DNA of 43,593 nt from Chloroflexi bacterium B3_Chlor. Lineage in GTDB: Bacteria > Chloroflexota > Anaerolineae > UBA7937 > B3-Chlor. The position numbers and the translations under genes were made by a program. The DNA is taken from NCBI GenBank assembly GCA_005223035.1, contig NJBK01000026.1:1-43593 (forward strand), written 5' to 3'. The notes below the pieces were generated by a model that was not told where the DNA came from, searched no databases, and saw only the letters and a program-made list of their open reading frames with translations. Each line of letters opens with the position of its first letter. Position 1 is the first letter of the stretch. Shown here in pieces: positions 25,871 through 34,667 of this stretch.

Positions 25871-26920
25871 ATGTCTGTACAACCGGGTATAGTGATCCTT
25901 ATCGGCTCTGGCGAGACCTCGCCCAGCGGACGCAAGGTCCACGACTGGCTATTGCGCCGCCTGTCGCCGCCCATCAGAGTGGCCGTGCTGGAGACGCCGG
26001 CCGGCTTTCAGCCCAACTCGGCACTGGTGGCGGAGAAAATGGCCGATTTTGTGCGCCGCCACCTCCAGAACTACCACCCCCAGGTGACGGTAATCCCCGC
26101 CCGCAGGCGCGGCACTCCCTTCAGCCCCGATGACCCCGAGATCGTGGCTCCACTCCTGCATGCTGACGTCATCTTTTGGGGTCCTGGCAGCCCCACCTAC
26201 GCCGTTCGCCAGTTGCGAGACAGCCTGGCCTGGCACATGCTGGTGGCTCGCCACCGCCTGGGTGCAGCCGTGGTTATGGCCAGCGCGGCCGCCATCGCCG
26301 TCAGTGCACAGGCCTTGCCGGTGTACGAAATCTACAAGGTGGGGGAAGACCTCCACTGGTGTGAGGGGCTTGACCTCTTCGGCCCCTACGGTCTGTCGCT
26401 CGTTATCGTCACTCACTGGGACAACACGGAGGGCGGCGCAGAGTTGGACACCAGCCATGGCTTCATGGGGCGCGCCCGTTTTGAGGAATTGTTGACCATG
26501 CTGCCTCCCGAGGCCGTCGTGATTGGCCTTGACGAGCACACCGCTCTGGTGATGGATCTCGGAGACAGGGTTTGCCACGTGATGGGACGGGGTCGAGTCA
26601 CTCTAGTACGAGGAGGCGAAGAGCAGCGGTACACCGCGGGCCGGACCTTCCCTGTGACGGAGCTGGGGGCGTTCCGGCTACCGCAGCCAGAGACTGGCAT
26701 TCCCACGGAGGTGTGGGAGCGTGTGCTGATGGCCCGCGCCCAGGCAGAGGCAGAAGGTGTGCCCAAACCTCCGCCGGAAGTGCTGGCCCTCGTGGAGGCA
26801 CGTGAGGCAGCTCGCGCCCGGGGTGATTGGGCCGCCTCCGATGAGCTGCGGGAGCAGATCGCTGCTCTGGGCTGGGACGTCCGGGATACCCGTACCGGGC
26901 CCGAGCTGACGCCCCTGTGA
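25871..26920 (+). CDS. Cyanophycinase/peptidase S51-like protein fused to a CysRS C-terminal-like domain
   Basis: 349 residues. Residues about 5-270 match the type 1 glutamine-amidotransferase-like fold of cyanophycinase and peptidase E: VILIGSGETSPSG, then ADVIFWGPGSPTYAVRQL, then AAVVMASAAAIAVSAQALP, whose Ser sits in the elbow of the family's GxSAGA, and VIGLDEHTALVMDL. The last 50 residues (PPEVLALVEAREAARARGDW, then ASDELREQIAALGWDVRDT) look like the C-terminal helical domain of cysteinyl-tRNA synthetase (ALIEERExARxxKDWxxADxIRDxLxxLGIxLEDT). No synthetase core is present. Peptidase activity is possible but the strict Ser-Ala-Gly motif is changed to SAAA. The ATG has no clear ribosome binding site. 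Confidence 0.82.
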   Translation: MSVQPGIVILIGSGETSPSGRKVHDWLLRRLSPPIRVAVLETPAGFQPNSALVAEKMADFVRRHLQNYHPQVTVIPARRRGTPFSPDDPEIVAPLLHADVIFWGPGSPTYAVRQLRDSLAWHMLVARHRLGAAVVMASAAAIAVSAQALPVYEIYKVGEDLHWCEGLDLFGPYGLSLVIVTHWDNTEGGAELDTSHGFMGRARFEELLTMLPPEAVVIGLDEHTALVMDLGDRVCHVMGRGRVTLVRGGEEQRYTAGRTFPVTELGAFRLPQPETGIPTEVWERVLMARAQAEAEGVPKPPPEVLALVEAREAARARGDWAASDELREQIAALGWDVRDTRTGPELTPL

Positions 26921-27072
26921 TCTGCGGGACTCCCCATCTGTGGCACCTCTGCGGATTCTCTGTCTCACAACGCTTCTATGTGATCTGTATCATGACTCCT
27001 GCCGGAGTCCGTGCTCTCTGGGGTTCGCCGGCGTTTGAGTTAGGCCGTAAGTTCTCGGACCGTGCGGGGTGT

Positions 27073-27099
27073 TTGACAGGGCACAGGCTTCGTGATAAT
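27073..27099 (+). promoter_or_regulatory. Possible promoter
   Basis: Perfect TTGACA (27073-27078), 15 bases, GATAAT (27094-27099). The spacing is two bases short of the 17 used elsewhere in the window, so activity is doubtful. Confidence 0.3.
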
Positions 27100-27162
27100 C
27101 TGAAGCGAGCTAGCCTCTTGTGCCGTGGGGATGTGGGGGATGGCGTTGCAGGAGGGCACACG

Positions 27163-27324
27163 ATGATGGGGCGCAGCTTCGACTTCGGCGCGGCGGGCGA
27201 CTCTCGCCAAGACGGCACGTTGTGAGTGGATGGCCTAAGTCTGTCGACGGAGGACCAGATGAAGACGGTCTTCCCTGGGGTGACCGTCGAGGAAGCTGAA
27301 GAGGAGGGCGGCGGTGGCATCTGA
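27163..27324 (+). pseudogene. Short frame with an in-frame TGA and good initiation signals
   Basis: ATG ATG at 27163 follows GGAGGG with ideal spacing. Twenty codons later the frame meets TGA (27223-27225), then stays open for 32 more codons (VDGLSLSTEDQMKTVFPG, VTVEEAEEEG) to a second TGA at 27322. Both halves look coding in composition. The likeliest reading is a decayed gene end; readthrough or selenocysteine is a remote alternative because no clear bacterial SECIS stem was found after the TGA. Family unknown. Confidence 0.35.
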
Positions 27325-27568
27325 CCCTTCTCTGCACTCCCCTCGGTGGGGTTGGGCATCGTCTATTGGCGCCGAAGCAAGGGCCGGTGAGGAGGATTGG
27401 GGTGGAGAGCCTATGAGAGCGCTGTTGATCGAGGTCTTTGCTTTGGTGGAGGTCTCATTTGTGCGGCCGCAAGGGTCTGTGCTGGCGGCGTGCCGAACAC
27501 CCCTCGGGTGATGCTTTCGGGAAGAGCTAGCCATCGCTATGAGTTCAGGGCATTGAGGGAGCAAGAGC

Positions 27569-28159
27569 GTGTCTACTGAAACAGCATCTCTGGCAAGTCT
27601 GGAGTTCCGTCGGGTAACGGCCGAACGATGGGACGACCTGGTATCGCTGTTTGGCCCACGCGGGGCGTGTGGTGGGTGCTGGTGCATGTGGTGGAGATTG
27701 AAGCAGTCCCAATTCGAGAAACAGAAGGGAGAAGAAAACAAGAGGGCCTTGAAGAGGATAGTTGATTCGGATGAGGTACCAGGTCTTCTCGCTTATGCGG
27801 ATGAGCAGCCCATAGGGTGGTGTTCAGTAGCCCCAAGGGAGGCATTTCCGCGTCTGGGCCGATCTCGGATCCTGAAGAGGGTCGATGATCAACCCGTTTG
27901 GTCGGTAGTCTGTTTCTTTGTCGACAAGTCGTTCAGACGAAGAGGGGTCGCGGTCAGGCTGCTGGGAGCCGCCGTGGAACACGCCAAGAAACATGGTGCA
28001 AAGATCGTAGAAGGGTACCCGGTCGAACCACGGACTGCCAGCACGCCCGACGCCTTTGCTTTCACTGGCCTGGCATCTGCCTTTCGCAAGGCAGGATTTG
28101 TGGAAGTGCTCCGTAGGTCAGATACTAGGCCAATCATGCGCTACCACATAGCAGAATGA
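27569..28159 (+). CDS. GNAT family N-acetyltransferase
   Basis: 196 residues from a GTG with GGGAG about eight bases upstream. It belongs to the GNAT group with a GGCWCMWWRL motif near residue 35. VCFFVDKSFRRRGVAVRLLGAA is the strand 4/acetyl-CoA loop (RRxGVA). YPVEPRTASTPDAFAFTG and FRKAGFVEVLRRSDTRPIM complete the C-terminal half as in this family. The substrate is unknown. Confidence 0.88.
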   Translation: MSTETASLASLEFRRVTAERWDDLVSLFGPRGACGGCWCMWWRLKQSQFEKQKGEENKRALKRIVDSDEVPGLLAYADEQPIGWCSVAPREAFPRLGRSRILKRVDDQPVWSVVCFFVDKSFRRRGVAVRLLGAAVEHAKKHGAKIVEGYPVEPRTASTPDAFAFTGLASAFRKAGFVEVLRRSDTRPIMRYHIAE

Positions 28160-28318
28160 CCGGGAGTGCGAGTTGACAACTCGCTCTGATTGCGTGCGAC
28201 AGTGGGTGCCCGCAGAGCTGGGCGGAACGCGGCGTGTGAGCGCTCCTTGAGTGACGGAAACCAGGGGAACACGAAGCGCTATAGTGGCCCAGCTTTGACA
28301 CACACAGGCGAATGAAGA

Positions 28319-29419
28319 ATGCTTCCGTTGTTTGAAAAGTACCCTCTACTGGGCGAGAAGATTCCACACGTGGAACTGGGCCAGTTTCCGACCCCGGTGC
28401 ACAAGCTCGATCAGTTCGGCGAAGATGTGGGAGTAGGTCGACTGTACATCAAGAGGGATGACCTGAGCGGCAGGGTCTATGGAGGGAACAAGATCCGGAA
28501 GCTGGAGTTCCTCTTGGGGGATGCGCTGCAGAACGGAGCAAAAGAGGTTGTGACCTTCGGCTGTGCGGGATCCAATCACGCTCTGGCGACGTCCATCTAC
28601 GCCAGACAACTGGGACTGAGGAGTATCTCGATACTACGGCCCCAGCCTAATGCCGGCTATGTAGGGCGCAATCTCCTGATGAGCCACTATTCTGACGCAG
28701 AGCTTCATCACGTTCGGAACATACCGTTGGCGTACGTGGCCACCTTCTACCAGCGAGTCCGGCACAGGCTGAGAACCGGCCATTCGCCCCGAGTCGTCCC
28801 CCTCGGCGGGTCTTCCCCTCTGGGGACGGTCGGGTACGTGAATGCGGCATTCGAACTGAAGGATCAGGTCACGAAAGGAGAAGTACCTGAGCCCGATCGA
28901 ATCTACGTCGCACTGGGCACGATGGGCACGGCTGTGGGGTTGATGCTGGGGCTGAAGGCCGCCCATCTGAAGAGTGAAGTCGTCCCCATACGCGTGGTTA
29001 GTGAGCAACTGGCCAGCGTGCGGAGACTTACTGACCTCTTTCAGAAGACCAACTCCTTCCTATGTTCCCTGGACTCCTCCTTCCCCAGATTTGAACTCTC
29101 CGAGAGTGATGTAGATATCAGAGGCGGCTTTCTTGGCCAAGGGTACGCATACTTCACTAAGGAGGGAACGGATGCAGTGAGCCGAATGAAGACGGCCGAG
29201 GGAATCAAACTGGAAGGCACTTATACGGGAAAGACCCTGGCTGCCCTGATAGATGACGCTCAGAGGCGGGACTTGAGAGACAAAGTACTCCTGTTTTGGA
29301 ACACCTATAATTCCAGAGATTTCTCGGATGCCATAGCAGGCCTTGACCATCAACAACTGCCCAGATCCTTTCATCGGTACTTTGAGGAAGGGGTGCAACC
29401 CCTCGACACGGATGCCTAA
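28319..29419 (+). CDS. D-cysteine desulfhydrase / ACC deaminase family PLP enzyme
   Basis: 366 residues, PLP fold-type II. LYIKRDDLSGRVYGGNKIRK holds Lys58, which corresponds to the PLP lysine of ACC deaminase and D-cysteine desulfhydrase. FGCAGSNHALATSIYARQLG is the phosphate/substrate loop and ALGTMGTAVGLMLGL the C-terminal PLP-phosphate glycine loop. D-cysteine desulfhydration (pyruvate, sulfide and ammonia from D-Cys) is the commonest activity for bacterial homologues; ACC deamination needs specific residues I cannot check. The family is sure, the substrate not. The ATG has only a weak GAAGA upstream. Confidence 0.85.
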   Translation: MLPLFEKYPLLGEKIPHVELGQFPTPVHKLDQFGEDVGVGRLYIKRDDLSGRVYGGNKIRKLEFLLGDALQNGAKEVVTFGCAGSNHALATSIYARQLGLRSISILRPQPNAGYVGRNLLMSHYSDAELHHVRNIPLAYVATFYQRVRHRLRTGHSPRVVPLGGSSPLGTVGYVNAAFELKDQVTKGEVPEPDRIYVALGTMGTAVGLMLGLKAAHLKSEVVPIRVVSEQLASVRRLTDLFQKTNSFLCSLDSSFPRFELSESDVDIRGGFLGQGYAYFTKEGTDAVSRMKTAEGIKLEGTYTGKTLAALIDDAQRRDLRDKVLLFWNTYNSRDFSDAIAGLDHQQLPRSFHRYFEEGVQPLDTDA

Positions 29420-29442
29420 GATGTAAACAGGAGGTGTTTGTC

Positions 29443-29790
29443 ATGGGAGTGTATCAGCTTTATGAGGTTGCCACGGCGAAGATCAGGCCAGGGAAGACCG
29501 GTGACGCGGTCAAGTGGTGGGAAGAGAAGGGCAAGGCTGCTTTTGAGGTGGCTCCTGGCACCAAGACGGTCAGGGCTTATGCCGTGCAGTTCGGCTTCGG
29601 TGGCGAATACGGGCTCGAGATCTGGAGGGAGATCGACGACTACGGTACCTACGACCGGCTAGACGAGGACATACTTGCTCACCCCGAGAGGTACGCCGCC
29701 TTCACAGAGAGCCTGGAAGTGCTGGAGTGGGGCCCGAGTCGACTGATGGGTGACTTTCCCGAGTCCCACTTCCCCATAGGTGAGGAGTAG
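29443..29790 (+). CDS. Small dimeric alpha/beta-barrel (NIPSNAP-like) protein
   Basis: 115 residues from the ATG at 29443, eight bases after AGGAGG; a GTG at 29434 lies inside that binding site. The sequence MGVYQLYEVATAKIRPGKTG, then VRAYAVQFGFGGEYGLEIWREIDDYGTYDRL, given here as two pieces, fits the ferredoxin-like fold of NIPSNAP/EthD/ABM proteins: strand, helix, strand, strand, helix. Such proteins act as small monooxygenase- or ligand-binding dimers. It follows the PLP enzyme by 23 bases and is probably co-transcribed. Function unknown. Confidence 0.75.
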   Translation: MGVYQLYEVATAKIRPGKTGDAVKWWEEKGKAAFEVAPGTKTVRAYAVQFGFGGEYGLEIWREIDDYGTYDRLDEDILAHPERYAAFTESLEVLEWGPSRLMGDFPESHFPIGEE

Positions 29791-29860
29791 ATCCCCAGGG
29801 TCGTGGACCGGCAGGGGCTTGCCACCCAGGGCAGGCTGGGACTACGTGTGGACGAAGGCC

Positions 29861-30736
29861 TCATACCGACCGTTGGGCGAGCAGGCCTGGCTCCTGAGGC
29901 CAGAGGCTGCGAGGGTGAACTGTGGGCAGCCCTAGGAGCTCCTGCAGTTGCTGCACGGTCGCTGGCGCATGACCCGCATAATGGTTGTTCACGTAGACGT
30001 AGATGCGTTCCACTCGCTTCGCCACGCCCTCGATGGTGCGGGCCCATGAGGCCAGCTCCTTGGACCGGTCTCTCTGGACTTGACCCAAGTACTTGAATTC
30101 CCTGTGGAATCCGACCAGGCGCAAATACGCTAAATCGCTGGTGGTCTCAATCACCGGCGGTAGATCCTGCCAATCGTTGATGCACCAGGCCACGTGGAAC
30201 TCCCTCAACAGGTCGAAGACTGCGTCATCGTTCCACGATTGACTGCGAAACTCGATAGCGAAGCGCATGTCCTGTGGCAGAAGGGGCAGGAAGTCGCGAA
30301 GGTTCTCCTCGAAGCGCCTGGTGAAGGAGCGTGGAAACTGGATCACGATGGGGCCAAGCTTGTTCTCCAGGAGCCTCATCTTGCTGAGAAAGATGGACAG
30401 TCTCTCCTCCGCACCCAGCAACCGCTTGTCGTGGGTTATCTCCTGAGGCATCTTGCAGGTGAACGTGAAGTCCGGGGGCGTACGCGTGGCCCACGACCTT
30501 ACCGTAGAAGTGGAGGGGATGGCATAGAAAGTGGAGTTCACCTCCACGGTGTCGAACACCTGGGCGTAGAAGGGAAGAAACTGTCTAGACGAAAAGCCAG
30601 GGGGATAGAACGTGCCAACCCAGTCCTTGGGGCTGAACCCCTGAACGCCAAGCCGGACCTTGTGTGGAATGAACTGCGTGAGCGACGGATCTCCTCTGTC
30701 GCCGTGCTGGGCTGTCGCCTCGCGTCGGACGACCAA
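29861..30736 (-). CDS. DUF72 (YecE-like) protein
   Basis: 291 residues. It has the DUF72 TIM-barrel marks: VRLGVQGFSPKDWVGTFYP at the N-terminus, FDTVEVNSTFYAIPS, FTCKMPQEITHDKRL, IVIQFPRSF, and the late AIEFRSQSWND and VYVNNHYAGHAPATV. The biochemical function of DUF72 is unknown; a nuclease-like or sugar-binding role has been suggested because of its fold. The annotated start (TTG 30736) is uncertain; the first 25 residues are not conserved in the family. It is convergent with the preceding gene. Confidence 0.9.
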   Translation of the reverse strand: MVVRREATAQHGDRGDPSLTQFIPHKVRLGVQGFSPKDWVGTFYPPGFSSRQFLPFYAQVFDTVEVNSTFYAIPSTSTVRSWATRTPPDFTFTCKMPQEITHDKRLLGAEERLSIFLSKMRLLENKLGPIVIQFPRSFTRRFEENLRDFLPLLPQDMRFAIEFRSQSWNDDAVFDLLREFHVAWCINDWQDLPPVIETTSDLAYLRLVGFHREFKYLGQVQRDRSKELASWARTIEGVAKRVERIYVYVNNHYAGHAPATVQQLQELLGLPTVHPRSLWPQEPGLLAQRSV

Positions 30737-31109
30737 GGCGCCAGCACGCAGTGGGCCCCTTGCACAGTACAGCCGAGGGAGATAGACAATTCTAGGTCAC
30801 ACCCGCGAACAGCTCCGCAACGACGGTGCGGGCGGGGCGCCGCGCCGCGCATTCTGATCGTGGGACTCCTGGGGGATGCTCTGGAACGAGAAAGACAGTT
30901 CATCTGACACTTGGTGGCAACCAGGCGTTCCGCCCGCACAGTGTGCTCAGCTGTAGAATGGCACGTCACGCTTGACTCGTCAGGGACTGTCCAGCCAAAT
31001 CAGTTTCAGGTATGCCGGTTCGCCTATTGGATGGCTCGGTCGAGAAAACTGAGTAGAGAGGAAGAGGAGCCTCCTTGGAAGGGGTTTCGCGCATGATTGT
31101 GCCCACGCC
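30737..31109. other. Intergenic stretch without a recognisable gene
   Basis: 373 bases between the DUF72 gene and the end of the M29-like gene, both on the minus strand. It must contain the DUF72 promoter, but I found no convincing -10/-35 pair. Only short arbitrary frames. Confidence 0.4.
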
Positions 31110-33575
31110 TCATAACTCGGATGAGAATCGCCCGTCAGTAACCAAGCGCTCACGGGTGTCGTCGCTCATCGTCAGGGTGAGGGTGGGTCTAGGGACAACG
31201 AAATCCTCATGAAACGGTGCCTGGGATGCGCCGCCGAACCTGTGATTGTCGCCTAGGCCTAAGTGTACCGTTCCGAGGATTTTCTCGGACTCCCGGATGT
31301 TGATTGGGTCAGTGGCCTTCTCATTTGTGCCGACCCCGAGCTCGGCGACCTGGTTATTGTTTGGGTGCTCCTTGAACTTCCTGAGGAGAAATGCGCGGTA
31401 CTTTCTGTCTCCCCGGACCGCTGTGACCTTTCCATTCGTTATGGTCAGTCGCATGGGGGTAGCGAGTCGTCGATTGGGCGCACACTCGAAGACGAGGACA
31501 CCGGTGACACCGTCTTCCACTGGTGCTATGTACGCCTCGCCTCCGGGGATGTTGCCAAATGCACCTGGGTTGTCAATCAGGCCAGTATCGGCGATTGCCC
31601 TACGGTTCTCCAGGTTGAATGTCAGCTGAGTCCCGTTCGGTGCAGACAAGTGGGCCGAGGCCGCCTTGGTGAGCCACTCTGCGGCCTTGTTGCTTCGCTC
31701 GGCGATCACTGTGTAGTTCGCGTCCTTGCACCTGCGCACGACTGCTGGTATCAACCGTGGCATTGACGCGAATCGTGACTTCCCGAAATCACACAGTTCC
31801 TGTCGGAAGTTGGTGTGAGAGATCGAAAACCACGCGAGTGAAAGAACGACATCAACTATATCTGAAGCGTTCTCTGAGATGATGTTGCGCAGAATGACGG
31901 TCTCCTGCTCAGTGATGACCTTCTTCTCTAGCAGCTTGTGTAGAAGACCATTTCGCTCTAACTGTGAGACCGCGGTTTCGCCGAATGCGGCAGCCCAGAC
32001 GCCCCTTGGTGGCTCGACGCCAGTGCTTCCAGTGCTCTTATAGCATTCCACGGCCACCAAATCCGAATCCGTTATCTGGCAAGCGTACCTCTCCACAACG
32101 CGGGCCATCCAGATCAGGTGCGGTTTCACAGTGTCGACAAGGATCAGGAGTCTCTGTCCACTCACCAATCGCAGGTTGAGCTTCAGCAGTTGCTCTATCG
32201 CCGGGCCGCAGTCCTCCAACTTGCTGGTGGTCCGCCAGCGATTATCGAAGAAATCGCTGTATCGGTTGACTATGTAGTCATCGTCTTTGATCAGAATGCC
32301 TGCGTTCGAAGCAAACCGTTCAGGTTCGTGGCCCACTTGAGGGACTGGACAGGTGAGGACGAGGGTGTCGTCGTTCAGTACGATGAACCTCCGAGCTCCT
32401 ACGTGGCAGTTCGTATTGTACTCTGCACCGAGGATTTGCTCAAGCTGGTCTACGACGGAGTCTCGTGTGATGATCTTGGTACGGTCCCGTATGGTGGCTT
32501 GTGCTTGGTGTTCCAACTTCTGGTCGAGCAGGATCCTAATGTCCTCAGGATGAGCACTCAGGTTCGCCTTCTCTGTGATCCTTTGGATGACAGACGCGAT
32601 GCTGGCACCGATGCCGGGACTGATGTCTTCCAGTTGCTCGGTCTCCATGCCCTGCTGACGCATTAGCTCATCATAACGTCTCGTCAGGGCCACAGGGATG
32701 TTGTGGTTCTTCTTGGCGATCCAGGCCCGCACCTCAGTTCTTAGAGATCTCGCGACGTCTTCTGTGCCGGAGAAGCTGAACCACTTCATCGACTGGAGGC
32801 CCTCGGCTGAAGGGTCACCATTGATAGTGTACGCGATGGCACTGCTGGCTAGCTCGGTGACATTGTCGCTGGAGATCGTGTATTCGCCCTGGACAAGGCC
32901 GTCGAGAAACGCATTCAACAGAGGGTACGAGCCCCGGCTCGGCCTACGGCCCACCTTGTGCATTGCCCATACGGCAAACTCCGTCGTCATGCCTGCGACA
33001 GAAGCGGTGAACAGAACGAGCACGGGAAGATCTGGCAGCATCTCTTTGAGAACATAGTCTGAGATGGCCTCGTAGAACTCCGGACCAGGTCCGGAGAGCA
33101 CCATGCCCATAGTAATGAGAACCACGTTCACGGGCACCAAGAGCTGGAATACTAGGTAGCGAAGTAGAAAATCCGAGTACGTAATCGTCATCAGTCTGGC
33201 GATGACTACCACCACTATGCCGACGAACAAGCCAGCCAACAGTGTCTCTTGGATGAGAATCGAATTGGCGAGCACAATTGCCCTGGCTCCCTCAAGGGTG
33301 AATTGACGCGAGGCGGTCTGTATCACCAGAACGCCGTACCAGAAGGATCCGCTCGTCACGGTAAACACTGTGATCGTGACAAAGTAGACCAGCCACATTC
33401 GAATGACGGCGGCCAGTCTCTCTCCTAACCTCGAAGGTCTGTCAGCCGGCCTAGTGAACAGTGACCCGTAGAACGGCGAGAAGAAGCGCATCACTATGCG
33501 CGCCAGGATAAGTGTGCAGAGGACGCACGCTACTGGAGTGATGATGTACCACCTGAATGGGATCAAACCAAACAC
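31110..33575 (-). CDS. Membrane-anchored M29-type aminopeptidase fusion protein
   Basis: 821 residues in three parts. Residues 1-225 hold five to six membrane helices, with basic loops (RFFSPFYGSLFTRPADRPSR, KVGRRPSRGSYP) that place the rest in the cytoplasm. Residues about 225-460 are soluble; NCHVGARRFIVLNDDTLVL and AGILIKDDDYIVNRYSDFFD resemble the inactive PLD-like sensor folds of some regulators. Residues about 460-821 match aminopeptidase T (M29): GGEAYIAP (Glu near 680), AELGVGTN (Glu near 745), TVHLGLGDN (His near 771) and HEDFVV (His/Asp near 789/791) cover the metal ligands. I know no described protein with this arrangement. It starts three bases after the PAP2-like gene ends, so both are one operon. 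Confidence 0.72.
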   Translation of the reverse strand: MFGLIPFRWYIITPVACVLCTLILARIVMRFFSPFYGSLFTRPADRPSRLGERLAAVIRMWLVYFVTITVFTVTSGSFWYGVLVIQTASRQFTLEGARAIVLANSILIQETLLAGLFVGIVVVVIARLMTITYSDFLLRYLVFQLLVPVNVVLITMGMVLSGPGPEFYEAISDYVLKEMLPDLPVLVLFTASVAGMTTEFAVWAMHKVGRRPSRGSYPLLNAFLDGLVQGEYTISSDNVTELASSAIAYTINGDPSAEGLQSMKWFSFSGTEDVARSLRTEVRAWIAKKNHNIPVALTRRYDELMRQQGMETEQLEDISPGIGASIASVIQRITEKANLSAHPEDIRILLDQKLEHQAQATIRDRTKIITRDSVVDQLEQILGAEYNTNCHVGARRFIVLNDDTLVLTCPVPQVGHEPERFASNAGILIKDDDYIVNRYSDFFDNRWRTTSKLEDCGPAIEQLLKLNLRLVSGQRLLILVDTVKPHLIWMARVVERYACQITDSDLVAVECYKSTGSTGVEPPRGVWAAAFGETAVSQLERNGLLHKLLEKKVITEQETVILRNIISENASDIVDVVLSLAWFSISHTNFRQELCDFGKSRFASMPRLIPAVVRRCKDANYTVIAERSNKAAEWLTKAASAHLSAPNGTQLTFNLENRRAIADTGLIDNPGAFGNIPGGEAYIAPVEDGVTGVLVFECAPNRRLATPMRLTITNGKVTAVRGDRKYRAFLLRKFKEHPNNNQVAELGVGTNEKATDPINIRESEKILGTVHLGLGDNHRFGGASQAPFHEDFVVPRPTLTLTMSDDTRERLVTDGRFSSEL

Positions 33576-33578
33576 ATC

Positions 33579-34586
33579 CTACTCCCTTCTCGCTGCTTTT
33601 CGCGCCTGTCGATAGAGACCACGGTACGACCGGCCGCGGTCCGCCAACAGATATACGATCGCCAGAACGAGGAAAATCACCAAGGCACCCACCACCCATC
33701 TGTACGAACTTTGCGAGTAGAAGAAGAAAAGGAACAGGTAAGCAAACGCTGAGCCACCCAGTTCCGTGATGAGCTTCTTGTTCCTGTGAAGGATTGCGCC
33801 TGGCAGTAACGCCACGAGCCAGAAAGTGAGCGTGCCAAGCCCGATGGCAATCCCGACGTCGAACATCGTGTGGTGCAATCTATAGACTCTTGAGAATGCA
33901 ACATATAGCAGCGTGAGAAACGACAGTCCGTATGCTATCGCTCGGATCCAGAGACGGGAGCGGTCGTCGTGTCTCCGCCGCAGCAGTTGCTCGGTCACGA
34001 CGACGAGTAACAAAAGCAGGTACCACTGTCTGAGCACGTATCCCGATGGTGCCCCATCCCCGTCATTGGAATCACTAGCGTTGACACCCAGGAGACCCTC
34101 AAGCCATCTCGTGAACGGTGGGTCAGGCAGAGGGACGGCAGGTCTAGGGGCAAGAAACGATGGCTTGAAGAACCGGTGCTCCAACTCGAATTCTGCCAAC
34201 ATTAGAAGCCCCACGAGAGAGATGCCGACGAGAACGCTGGCGGCTATCCTGATAGCTCTGACTGTGATCAGCCTGGCGACTGCTGAGCCAACTCGCGTCG
34301 CCCCACCGCGGAGGCGTTCGTGCAGAGCGGTCCAGTGGTTGTAGATCAACAGAGCCGTGGCGAAGGAAACGGCTGCCGCAAAGCACACCTGTACCGCCAA
34401 CGTGTCCATCGTGAACGTCAAAGCGTCCATCAAGGAAGTGCGTGGAATTGACGCACCCGCCACTGCTTGTGCGGCCAAGAGGATCATGAAGCACAGACTG
34501 AGCGCAATGGTCACATAGAAGAAGGTCTCGGGTACATACGTTGCGGGCTGCTTGTCATCGTGCACCGCTTCGTCTACATCGCGCAT
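33579..34586 (-). CDS. PAP2-superfamily membrane protein with changed C2 motif
   Basis: 335 residues from the ATG at 34586 (GGGGAGGG upstream). About seven hydrophobic segments. It contains the whole tripartite lipid-phosphate phosphatase pattern: C1 KX6RP (K141, R148-P149), C2 PSGY instead of PSGH (180-183), and C3 SRX5HX3D (S232-R233, H239, D243). The gaps of 30 and 48 residues are normal for the family. The nucleophile His239 is present; the C2 His, a proton donor in PAP2 enzymes, is Tyr (codon TAC), so activity is doubtful. It is the first gene of an operon with the membrane M29 protein. No known partnership of these families comes to mind. Confidence 0.7.
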   Translation of the reverse strand: MRDVDEAVHDDKQPATYVPETFFYVTIALSLCFMILLAAQAVAGASIPRTSLMDALTFTMDTLAVQVCFAAAVSFATALLIYNHWTALHERLRGGATRVGSAVARLITVRAIRIAASVLVGISLVGLLMLAEFELEHRFFKPSFLAPRPAVPLPDPPFTRWLEGLLGVNASDSNDGDGAPSGYVLRQWYLLLLLVVVTEQLLRRRHDDRSRLWIRAIAYGLSFLTLLYVAFSRVYRLHHTMFDVGIAIGLGTLTFWLVALLPGAILHRNKKLITELGGSAFAYLFLFFFYSQSSYRWVVGALVIFLVLAIVYLLADRGRSYRGLYRQARKAARRE

Positions 34587-34638
34587 AACAAAGCCCTCCC
34601 CGTTCCTAAGCGAGATTGCCAAAATACATTCCTATCCC

Positions 34639-34667
34639 ATTGTACCACACCGCGGCAGATCTTGCAA
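34639..34667 (-). promoter_or_regulatory. Promoter of the PAP2-like/M29 operon
   Basis: Minus strand: TTGCAA (34667-34662), 17 bases, TACAAT (34644-34639), 53 bases before the ATG at 34586. Confidence 0.65.

Larger units (their letters stand above)
26921..27568 (+). other. Stretch without an intact gene
   Basis: 648 bases between the S51-like gene and a GNAT gene. It contains a small frame interrupted by TGA (27163-27324), a TTGACA box, and otherwise short frames of no recognisable likeness. A 6-bp hairpin GACTCC-TGCC-GGAGTC lies near 26996-27012. Confidence 0.5.
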
